Shown piece by piece: positions 54,900 through 64,000 of a stretch of 64,000 bases of DNA; within the stretch, counting starts at the first letter, position 1, and every line of letters starts with the position of its first letter. The position numbers were made by a program, and so were the translations under genes. The notes under the pieces are model-generated. The model saw nothing but the letters and a program-made list of their open reading frames with translations. It did not search any database and was not told the DNA's origin. The stretch spans positions 6,354,432 to 6,418,431 of the forward strand of contig JAJEKV010000062.1 in NCBI GenBank assembly GCA_021234155.1. The letters are read 5' to 3'. This DNA comes from Isoetes taiwanensis (taxonomy: Eukaryota; Streptophyta; Lycopodiopsida; Isoetales; Isoetaceae).

Positions 54900-57522
54900 G
54901 TCTGGCAGCTTTTTTGGATTTAAGCCGAGTGTTAGCTGCAGGGGTGTTATGGAGCTGACCAAAATTATGTTTACCTTTTTTCTTTTTGATATTTTTAGTA
55001 ATAGGGTGATCAGCGAAGTCTTATCTTGATGAAAGCGATGGGGTAAACATCATTATCCCAGAGGCCATCAGTATTTGAAAATTGATGTGTAAGGGCATTC
55101 TCTTTATCAGGGTCTAAATCTTCAGAGTTGTTGTCTTCGGACAATTTATCAAAATGAGAGCATTGCCAGAATTTCGATTTGCAACACTTTCGAGGTTGTG
55201 TAAGCTCCTTAAAAAGTATTGCCAATGGAATCGGTACAATGTTATCCCTATTAGGATTAATGACCATCAAATTAACTTGACATTTGAAATGGAAAGATCT
55301 TGCACGGGATTAATTTTGCGAAGGTGTGTTGAATCTGCGGATGCCTTTTGAGTAGAGTGCGCTTGTTTCTCCTTGTCATCTTGACATTGTACTCCTATTA
55401 TCTCTGTGTGTTCTTGAGATGCACGCACACCATAAATTTTGTTCCCCAAACATTTGATATATCCTTAGCCTTTTCATATCGTCATTCAAGTCAAGCTGAC
55501 ATATTTTGGGGGATTACGGCACCTTATGCGTCACCATGTCCAACACTATATGCCACTATAAGCGCCTCTAATTCTGTAGGCTCTTTGAGCTATCTAAGGG
55601 AAATGGCTGAAGTTTTAGAAAAATGGGAAGTTGAGTGTGAGGTGTCATCAAAGTCAACATGCAAGAGAAATTTGTAGATTCTATTTCAAGTGAAGGTGTA
55701 GTGGTGGGGATAGTGTGAATGATTGATGTGATAGGGTGGATCTTCTGATATATCTGCAAGTATGGCAAAAGAGTTTGACACTTCTATGTCACTGAGGTCA
55801 TTGCCAATATCTGCAGCAGGTTCATTGTCCTGAATATCCATAATATGTGAAGGGATTTGTGCACTTGTGGATCGGGTTGCATGTCTCTTTTCGGTATACT
55901 CATTACCTTTTTCATTAATTAATGAAACTCCATTCAAACCTTACACATACCGGTTATGTTTTCCTTTGTAGTTGAGACCGAGACCATTTTGTTTAATTGG
56001 AATATCTCGAGAAATTTTGCTTGATAAATTTTGATGGCTGGTGTTGCTCTTGGAGTCCTTCAGGATGTTTAATAAAGTCCTATGAAGATCAATTCTTGGA
56101 GGCAGAAGTGGTGCCTTGCCTTTACCATTTAGCATGTTCTGTTATGCTCAATGTTTGCTTTTGTTTATTTGTGAAACCCCTTGAGAGGATCATTCTTTGT
56201 CTCAAACTGGCTGCTTAGTTGTCAAAGTAGGCTTTTCCATATCATCAGCTGGTCGATTTTCCTTGATGAATATTCCTTTGTTTAGAACCTTAATCCCCAT
56301 ATGCTTGTCAGAAGATGATGTTCTGAAGGATAGCTGGAAATTATTAGAGAGATCATGATTCTGTTGTGCCAAGTTCCTGACTTCCCTATGTTTTTGAATT
56401 CTTCTAGCACTGCCATTTACTTTGCTCCATTCTTTTTTAGGATGAGGAACATTTTGAATTGGTCTGTTAATGCCTGTTGCTGTATGGTGGTTGATTTGTT
56501 TGGATTGCTCAGAGATAGCAATTACTTTTTCTGAAGATCCTTGTGGTTTGTTTCCTTGTGAGGAAGGAAACATTCACTGCCAATCTTATGTCTAGAGTTA
56601 CAGCTCTGGCAATGATTTGGTAAACCTACCCATCTAAGTTGTAAGATAGATGTCTTCCCAAAGAAGTCCAAGAATGATATGGCAGTAGGGATGACTTTGG
56701 TGATGTCCAGTTGTATGAAGCATTTGGGTGGTTTGAATGAGGAATATTCTGTGGTAAGGTAGGTGCCAATGGAGTTGAAAATGGAAGAAAAGCAATCTTC
56801 ATTCCAGTAAATGGGACTTAACTCACTCATAGTGGCAGAAGCAATGTGGTACTTTTGAATTCATTTTTAGGCAGAGTGGCATTCCATTTTAAGAAAGATA
56901 CTTGGAAAGTGTAGTGAAGCCAAGCTTCAGTAAATAATTTGAAGTCCTGGGGCAGCCACATTCCACCATAATGTAAGGAAAGTTTAACCAGTAAATAGAG
57001 TTAATGACAATACCCTTATGTAGCCTCAAAAGATGGTCCCAAAGTTTTTCTATTTTTAACCCAACAGAATCCACTTTGACAACAACAGCAACCTTTGATA
57101 AAGATTCAATTTTGGAAGCAATCAAAGGTGAGTTCAGGTGAATACCTCTGAAAAGGCTGTGTGTGTTTGTAGGGGCTCACGGATTGTTGGTATTCAAACT
57201 CGAGAGGCAAGTTGTTCATCGAGATGAGAGGTTGTCTTTGAGTGGAGTGGAAATAAAGATGCGGTACCCCATTTGCATCAATCTTGGTAAAGTTTGGGAT
57301 TCCCCTTTGATCGAGAAAGTGTGTCCCAGTTGAACAAAATGGCTGAAATGATGCATATCTTTTTGTGAGAGGTTCTTGGTTAGCAAAATTTCCAAATTTG
57401 ATAATTTTTGATGGATCAAGGTGGAATGCATAGCGAGAGAGAAGCGTCCCTTTGAGCGTGAGGAAGGAGCATGAAATTGTGGAGGATCGAAAAGAGAATT
57501 TGAATTTAGGGCTGTGGGCCAT
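54900..57522 (-). pseudogene. LINE ORF1 with zinc-knuckle-like motif, frame-broken
   Basis: It starts MAHSPKFKFSFRSSTISCSF at 57,522. A segment with LWDHLLRLHKGIVINSIYWL and YLLKLGFTTL at about 56,890-57,050 resembles the DUF4283-type RNA-binding domain of plant LINE ORF1 proteins. LRWVGLPNHCQSCNSRHKIG at about 56,570-56,630 contains C-x2-C-x3-H-x5-C, a variant zinc knuckle. The C-terminal part is Ser/Asn-rich and interrupted (PNRDNIVPIPLAILF at about 55,220). ORF1 proteins coat the element RNA. Confidence 0.65.
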
Positions 57523-57539
57523 GAAAAAGTTTATTTTGG

Positions 57540-58680
57540 GGGAAATTAAGCCATAAATGCAAAATAAAAGGGGAGAATTTGTCGAGGAGGCTAGATAGGC
57601 TAAAAAGAATTGGGGAATGAGATCACGGAAAAATTCTATCTATGAACTTAAGGGGATAGAAATACCATAAAATTGCGGAGAGGTACTCAAAAGCATAGAT
57701 TGAATCATTTTGAGAAAATTTTAACCATAATTTTGTTCTCGACCATCCACAATGTGAAAAAAGTTGCGATTCTTTGAGATGTTCTTTTTGCTGTAAATTC
57801 TAGCACCCAAGCTTCAATCATCTAAACTTCAAATTCTTCTGAAGATGGTACAATTAGGTATTACGGTTCAAGCAGTGTCTGGGAAGAATTGATTGAGAAT
57901 AAAGGCTGTCAGAACTTCGGAAGATGATCTAGTTAGAAAACCACGGGTAATTCTATGATCACCTTTTAGAAACGGTGAAAATTTGGTATCCATGCATAGA
58001 AAATGTTGAAATCGAAAATGCTGGGCCTCTACGGGGCCGGCAAAATGAAAGAGGGCAAATTAGGATCAAACAGTGATTTCTACAGTGAATCAGATTAAAC
58101 GAGTTTGAATCACAAAAGACAAAGAAATCAAAGAAATTGTAACTGATTGATGGCTGATGTCCATTGTGTCTCCCATGATTTAACCCTTACATTGTCTTCA
58201 ATTCTCGCTAGTGGTTTTTAACATGGTTTGGTGGTTCACTTTTGCATTTCCTAAGGTAACATGGTTCAAATTGCTAGTGGTGCTTTAATATGGCTTTGTT
58301 GAATGCGATCTTTGTGATGTTTGGCTTCAAGCTAACATAGTCTATTAAATCTCATAGTTTTAATTTGGTGTTGATGGTACTTTTTATAGTGGTTTATCCA
58401 CACTTGACAAACATACGTTTGAGATATTAATTACTCAATTGATCTTAAATCCTTAGTATTGACATGATAACTAATAACAATCATTTTAATCTCATAGATT
58501 AACTCATCAACACCATACATATCACTAGAGCACATTCATTTTAGAAAAAAATAATATATAAACACGGCATGTTGGTGACCATGTACATGATACTTGGTCT
58601 AACTCTATTCTGGTTTAAAGGTCCTAGAATTCCAAAACTAGTGCAACCCAAACCTACTATCCCTTAAATCTAGCATAATA
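57540..58680. other. Intergenic DNA, possible LINE 5' UTR then repeat-like sequence
   Basis: No open frames of note. 57,540-58,150 may be LINE 5' UTR. 58,200-58,400 shares ctagtggt.tttaa.atgg motifs with 29,640-29,900. Confidence 0.4.
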
Positions 58681-58687
58681 ACATCGG

Positions 58688-58689
<2 letters not shown>

Positions 58690-58726
<37 letters not shown>
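58690..58726. repeat. Poly(T) run of 37
   Basis: Uninterrupted T homopolymer, followed by ggttttatatgc. It may be the A-tail of a retroposed copy on the minus strand, but no body was recognised. Its length is error-prone in sequencing. Confidence 0.85.
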
Positions 58727-58727
<1 letters not shown>

Positions 58728-58782
58728 GTTTTATATGCTTTTTAATATAATTTTGCTATGATTTGGTCGTCATATTCATTCC

Positions 58783-58925
58783 CATGTATTAGATAGTATT
58801 TTCTAGCCATTGATCTTAGAAATGGGAAAATCATATGCGGAGCCCTTTTTCTCATGTATTAAATGGTATTTCTAGCCATTGATCTTGGAGAAATGGGAAA
58901 ATCATATGGAAGAGCCCTTTTTTGT
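58783..58925. repeat. Tandem duplication, 70-bp unit
   Basis: catgtattagatagtatttt... at 58,783 and catgtattaaatggtatttc... at 58,853, both containing gccattgatctt and aatgggaaaatcatatg and ending agccctttt. Confidence 0.85.
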
Positions 58926-59599
58926 GTGCCGCAATGTTTAAGCATCATATTTGAGGTTTTCTTTTGTTGTTGTTTGAACCACTGGCGCAATGACCAAGCC
59001 CCATGGGGAAGACCTTTCTATCCCAACTTGTCTCTTCTAAATGCCCGAAGCTAGCAAAGGCGTGGGTGCCATCCTTCGGTAATAAACCGATCTCGGTTGT
59101 TAACTAGTCTTCAACTCAAAGGCCTCCTCGATTTCAAGGTGTTACCTTCTTGCGATTCAAAGAGGCGGGTTGTTTGTGAGCCAACAGGGTTTTGATTATC
59201 GGGAGGCAAAAATGGCTTTTCGCCCGGTTATGCTCTGGATCTCTACTCGAGCCCATTCTCCCACGAATATCTAGCCCTCCATAGGCGGTTTACTTAGGCT
59301 ATTTCATCATAATGCTATAAATCCTGTTTGATTGGTTGTTGTTTCAAAAACACATGCCTTATTATTGCCTATAGAGTATACGCCATCTCTTTCTTTCCTT
59401 TTTACGATCATGGGCATAGCTTTGCTTGCACATTTTGCTTCTTAATTTGCAATAGGTGTTCCTATTGCATTGCATTCATATTAAAATTTCTCAAACATGA
59501 GTGCGAGATATATCTAGTTTGTGTCAAGAATATTGTCTTAGACATTTATTGAGCTCTTCTAAATCCGTCATTTTGAACCTATTTTCAAAATTCCACGTC

Positions 59600-60250
59600 A
59601 ATCTTGATATTTCGTACTATTTGCAATCATTACACAATTGTCTATATGAGCTGCTATAATGATGGCTATCATTTCTTTGTGACATAGACATGAACTGGGT
59701 ATTCCCATCATTATCAAACTTATTGAAGCCATGCCCTCTTAAAAGCTGTTGATACCACCACTATCAGGGGTTGTTTTTCAACCCGTATAGGCCTTATGGC
59801 CCAATTTCGGACCTTTTCCTTTACTTCTTTCATACCATGGTGCATGTCTCATGAAAATATTCTCTTCGGTCTGCAAAGCGATGACAACAACATCAAATTT
59901 AAACTACTTGCCATGGCAATCCAGCATCCTTATACTTGTAAGCTTTGCCGGTAAATGTGTGTCATCATAGTCTATTACCTTCCTCAGGTGTAAAATCCTA
60001 AAAATTTTTTGATATCTTTTTAAATGTTGCATGCCATAGAACCAAGTCATTTTAGCATGGCGTCTATTCATTACTTTTTGGTTTGAACAAGCATGTCTGC
60101 CTTCCTATGCAAATATACTTAATTTGAAACTAGGATATCCATCCAAATTCAATACTATGCAATAACCATCTTGTCGGGGCATCTTCATGTTTAACATGCA
60201 TCTTACAACACACCTTAAAGATTTGGGGAGGATAAGTCTTTGCACAAACA
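59600..60250 (-). pseudogene. Copia reverse transcriptase remnant
   Basis: The minus strand reads FKFDVVVIALQTEENIFMRH then APWYERSKGKGPKLGHKA at about 59,800-59,910. After a slip, GLYGLKNNP and WWYQQLLRGHGFNKFD at about 59,730-59,790 follow. This is the Copia RT order: DVKTAFL...EEVYM.QPPGF, then LYGLKQAPR.WY, then GF. Upstream, GYCIVLNLDGYPSFKL at about 60,120 may be earlier pol. It is heavily diverged and stop-laden. No LTRs were recognised, and the gap at 60,491 may hide part of it. Confidence 0.6.
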
Positions 60251-60490
60251 AAGGTATTATTTCCTTGCGGGTTGCCTTGCATTCCTCGGCTATGGATGCT
60301 CTACATACAGTTTCAATGGTGTGGAGTCCTTGCTTTGCGTCAAATCGGCTATAGTTTTACGCCCTCTCCCCCATTGTTGCTTACTGCTTCTCATTGCTTA
60401 CGAGGGTTGTTATGGCTGTCCCGGTCGGCTAAAAGTCATGTAGCGGGTCAATTGGAAGAAGGCGGCGAGGAAAGTTGATTATGTCATCTC

Positions 60491-61118
60491 NNNNNNNNNN
60501 NNNNNNNNNNNNNNNNNNNNNNNNNNNNNNNNNNNNNNNNNNNNNNNNNNNNNNNNNNNNNNNNNNNNNNNNNNNNNNNNNNNNNNNNNNNNNNNNNNNN
60601 NNNNNNNNNNNNNNNNNNNNNNNNNNNNNNNNNNNNNNNNNNNNNNNNNNNNNNNNNNNNNNNNNNNNNNNNNNNNNNNNNNNNNNNNNNNNNNNNNNNN
60701 NNNNNNNNNNNNNNNNNNNNNNNNNNNNNNNNNNNNNNNNNNNNNNNNNNNNNNNNNNNNNNNNNNNNNNNNNNNNNNNNNNNNNNNNNNNNNNNNNNNN
60801 NNNNNNNNNNNNNNNNNNNNNNNNNNNNNNNNNNNNNNNNNNNNNNNNNNNNNNNNNNNNNNNNNNNNNNNNNNNNNNNNNNNNNNNNNNNNNNNNNNNN
60901 NNNNNNNNNNNNNNNNNNNNNNNNNNNNNNNNNNNNNNNNNNNNNNNNNNNNNNNNNNNNNNNNNNNNNNNNNNNNNNNNNNNNNNNNNNNNNNNNNNNN
61001 NNNNNNNNNNNNNNNNNNNNNNNNNNNNNNNNNNNNNNNNNNNNNNNNNNNNNNNNNNNNNNNNNNNNNNNNNNNNNNNNNNNNNNNNNNNNNNNNNNNN
61101 NNNNNNNNNNNNNNNNNN
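60491..61118. other. Assembly gap (628 N)
   Basis: Run of N. No content can be inferred, and an apparent open frame across it is meaningless. Confidence 0.99.
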
Positions 61119-63975
61119 ACGAGAGCTAGTTGATTTGTTGCAAAGTGATGTTCAATAGCTGTTCTATTATTGCCAATTTTGTATATGGACTTACAAGTAT
61201 AAAGAAAATGTCACTACATAAAAATTACAATCACCCAAGAAGGTAAAACAACAAATACACCGAATCCAAGAAGGTAAAACAAAAAAGGATGAATATGTCA
61301 AGTAGGGACTGCATTCCCGCCTATCATTTTGAAACAATGGTCGCTAACCCTCGTGGAATATGCGCTCAATTCTAAAATAAGTTGCCATGTGAATTTGAGT
61401 TACGTAATGCTGGTTAGGTTCCCATCTCTCGCCTTTATCCTCAATGCTTATAGTATGTTGACATGGTGCATGCATTTTTCTTTGCAAAATGCCACTAAAT
61501 TGTAACCTACTTTAGTTTTATTTCTGCTATCATTCTTACAATATTCATTTACTTTACGACTTATAAAAACTAGTTATAGTATGAAGTTACTCATACAAAC
61601 TCTGCGTAGCTATTCATACAAACTTGCGAGCTAGCTACATTACAATGTGTTATTCATTCAAAATGCAGAAGTTTCAAAAAAGTTGCAATTGAATCAAAGT
61701 TTGACATCCACGCAAATAAAGAAGCTATGTTTTTCCTCTCATAATCCATTGTTTGTCTACGAACAAAGACTCAACGAAAACTTCGAAAGCACACACTTAT
61801 TGACTGGCCAGAATAAAAAAAGAGAGACAAAACTTAATCATCATTTTATTTCCCATATCAAACCTGCCAAAAGTGATATCTCGCGAAAAAAAAAGGGGGA
61901 GCTAAAGAATCAACATACATGCATATGATCCGCATGCAAGAAAAATTCAGCAAAGCGACTACAAAAGAAGCGAGGGTGCCAAACGGCTAAACTTAAGGTT
62001 CTAACCTCTTGCCATATAGCCATCCGGCTCCATTGCCGCTGAAGCTATAGTCAGCCCCACCACCAAACTTCGCTAAAAGAAGAAATCGTGAACTACCGAT
62101 GTGCTAACGTGATCGATATCAAAAATAAGGATATGATGCAAAAAGATCAACAAGGAAGGCCATAACCGTGCCATCACATAGCCGCCGCCCGCCTTTTAAA
62201 GAAAAATGGCGAAAAGGGTGGAGCATGAATATTGGTCTCAAGCAAATCGGTATGATCGCGACTGCCCTACCGTTGCTAATACTGGCCTCAAAGAGTTCTC
62301 CGATAGATTTTGCTTTTAACTGAAAATGCTGCTTTATTGTTGCTACTACCGGATTTTTCTCGGTATCACCCTCTAATTTGCCGGATTTAACAAGCATTTT
62401 GCCAAAATTTTGACCGAAAAATTCGACATCTATTAAAGAACCTCGATTTTAATGTAACTTCAACCGAAATTTCGGGAGGAACCCCCAATCCTAAGGGCCC
62501 CACCGGGTCCTCACATAGGGAATGTAGTCACAATGCCCATGTCCCCTTAACGTCCTTGGCCTCAAAGATTTAGTCAGAGGGTTTCAATCTCTACCATCGA
62601 TCTTGAAGTGTTATATCCAAGAAAATTTGTTATGACCAGAATACGATGTTATGTCCATAACATTTCTTATGCTACCACTTCTGATCCCTTTTTTTATTTT
62701 TGCCTCCATAGCAAGCCGTATTCTAATCCTTTTTTGCGCCATAGCCATAGCCGCCTCCGTGCAAGTTCTAAGTAAGGGTTTTCAATCCCGCCAATATGGC
62801 TTATCAAGAACTGTTTTAACCGGGCTTCATCGCTTTATCCGGCTTAGGTTGGGCCGCTTCGACAGCATCTCGCAGCTAGCCGGGTGCTCGATTAGCATCC
62901 CCGCCAAACTCTTAGGGCATTCGCCGACAGCATCTCGCCGGCTCGGCTCACCGGCTCGGGATTAGTATCCGGGCCGAACCGGAAGTAATTTTCTTCCATT
63001 CAAAAACCAATACGCTTGTGTTTGATCCTTCAATCCCATCGCTAGTTGCCGTGGTATGAGCCATAAACAAATGTGCATAAGCTATCCTGTGCTCATTCTA
63101 TGAAGCTTTACAAGGCCTCGGGTTGCCGTGGATGCTAGAATGCAAGTGTTTACCAAATGCTCCTCGGGCCCCAGATCGCAGGCTCTCGAAGCAGGGTCAG
63201 AGAGCCTGTAATATGTGGGTTAATGCAAATCTCTACCATATGTACAAATAGAATTTCGGCCACATGGCCAATGGCCATTTTCCGCCCATAACTCCTGGGA
63301 GGACGCATCTAAATCCTTACAACTTACAACCGAAACTAAATGGCCTATATATGTTTGGAATGCTATGTACATACAATAACTACATCCTAAACCATAATTG
63401 TGGCATCGTTATTCAATTGTTTGTAAATCTATCAAATGTCAAATCGTAAAATGTTTATAATTGACATTTTGACTTAGACTTTTAGCCATTATTGTTTCTT
63501 TGTGGAGCTTCAAACAACTCCGCTCAACTAATAGTAAACAATGCAATATAAACTCCCACCATGGATTTTATTATAGATGAGAAATCTTTCTCTGCATTAG
63601 GCCATGATGCAATACTTTATACATCACTCTATAAATAAGGTGTTTATCGATTTTGGCTCTTTTAATCCACATTAATTCTACCCTTAAAAGAGTCTCCTTC
63701 CATATGCCAAAAATGCAACCTAGAATCTTAAAAGTTGGGGATTATTTTTTATATTTTTTCAGTTTCTATATACAACTCCCTAAAAACCCTCCCTTTTTTT
63801 TTCTTCTTTTTTTTTAGCACTCTTTTTTGAAAACCCAAAAGGGAAGGGTTTTTTTCCCATGATAAAAGTTTACTAATCAAAAAGTAAAAATCATGAACTG
63901 TGATATATCTCTTTCGAAGTTGTATAAGCACAAAAGATGTAACTATAATACGAGCTTGAAGTACTGCGGGACTTA
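61119..63975. other. Intergenic DNA, no gene recognised
   Basis: AT-rich with short open frames only. At about 62,860-62,970 there is a GC-richer patch with an internal near-duplication (gacagcatctcg ... gattag.atcc, twice). No domain-like translation was seen on either strand. Confidence 0.45.
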
Positions 63976-63977
63976 CA

Positions 63978-64000
63978 AGATAAGATAAGATAAGATAAGA
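63978..64000. repeat. (ATAAG)n microsatellite, runs off window end
   Basis: Pentamers of ataag/taaga reach the last base, so the array continues outside the window. Confidence 0.88.

Larger units (their letters stand above)
50271..57530 (-). mobile_element. L1-class LINE, near full length
   Basis: The minus-strand order is ORF1 (from 57,522), APE endonuclease (from 54,857), reverse transcriptase (54,034-52,439), C-terminal domain, and a poly(A) tail seen as 22 T at 50,271-50,292. Length of about 7.3 kb suits a plant L1-type element. It is inserted into the second Penelope-like element. All ORFs contain frame breaks, and the RT active site is altered. Target duplications were not found, and the true 5' end may lie slightly beyond 57,530. 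Confidence 0.85.

Noticed and set aside
60475..61158. 227-codon open frame across the gap
   Set aside because: It is nearly all undetermined sequence.
1..64000. CRISPR array, operons, ribosome-binding sites, tRNA genes
   Set aside because: The DNA is eukaryotic nuclear; no regularly spaced repeat array was seen and no cloverleaf with A and B boxes could be recognised by eye.

Overview
The window reads as a nuclear segment from a land plant with a large, repeat-dominated genome. It has plant-type chromovirus-like Ty3/gypsy, Copia and L1-class elements, a gypsy primer site matching initiator-Met tRNA, a 5S rRNA-like unit, GT-AG introns and almost no ordinary host genes. Intron-bearing Penelope-like retroelements argue against a typical flowering plant and suggest a fern, lycophyte or other non-flowering lineage. 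That placement is an inference and I cannot name the species.

Layout. 1-6,350: mostly non-coding, with a near-perfect hairpin at 588-649, one 5S rRNA-like gene inside about 1.3 copies of a 369-bp unit (2,451-2,948), and two LINE 3' fragments on the minus strand. 6,353-27,365: a large cut-and-paste DNA transposon with 28-bp terminal inverted repeats and a 4-bp ATCT target duplication. On the plus strand it carries a coiled-coil/RING-like gene and an FCP1-like phosphatase domain. Converging on these from the minus strand is a multi-exon transposase gene. That gene is split by a 13.3-kb Ty3/gypsy element (11,653-24,951).

The gypsy element is the most unusual object in the window. Between its primer-binding site and gag it holds two extra gene cassettes. 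Each has a pair of about 67-bp hairpins exactly 199 bp apart, then a TATAAATAG box, then a coding region. The first encodes a protein that begins with the ten-residue N-terminus of histone H3 and ends in a complete H3 histone fold. The second, badly frame-broken, shows H2B-like and H2A-like spacing signatures. Downstream come gag, protease, RT, RNase H, integrase and a chromodomain-like end, all degenerate as read.

27,400-29,250: a decayed LINE. 30,405-30,987: two well-spliced exons of an unidentified protein. 32,480-40,495: a Penelope-like retroelement flanked by 1.95-kb direct repeats (pseudo-LTRs), with two phase-0 introns and an RT bearing a YIDD catalytic box. 40,500-44,438: exon-like fragments ending in a Helitron-type 3' terminus. 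44,441-50,271: a second, internally deleted member of the Penelope-like family, interrupted by a 7.3-kb L1-class LINE (50,271 to about 57,530, minus strand). The remainder holds simple repeats, a Copia remnant, a 628-bp assembly gap (60,491-61,118) and unannotatable AT-rich DNA.

Reading frames throughout are broken in a patterned way. When paired repeats are compared (gypsy LTRs, pseudo-LTRs), differences cluster at CAG/CTG trinucleotides. This looks like base-calling error at CHG-methylated cytosines, so many 'pseudogene' calls here may be read-quality artefacts.
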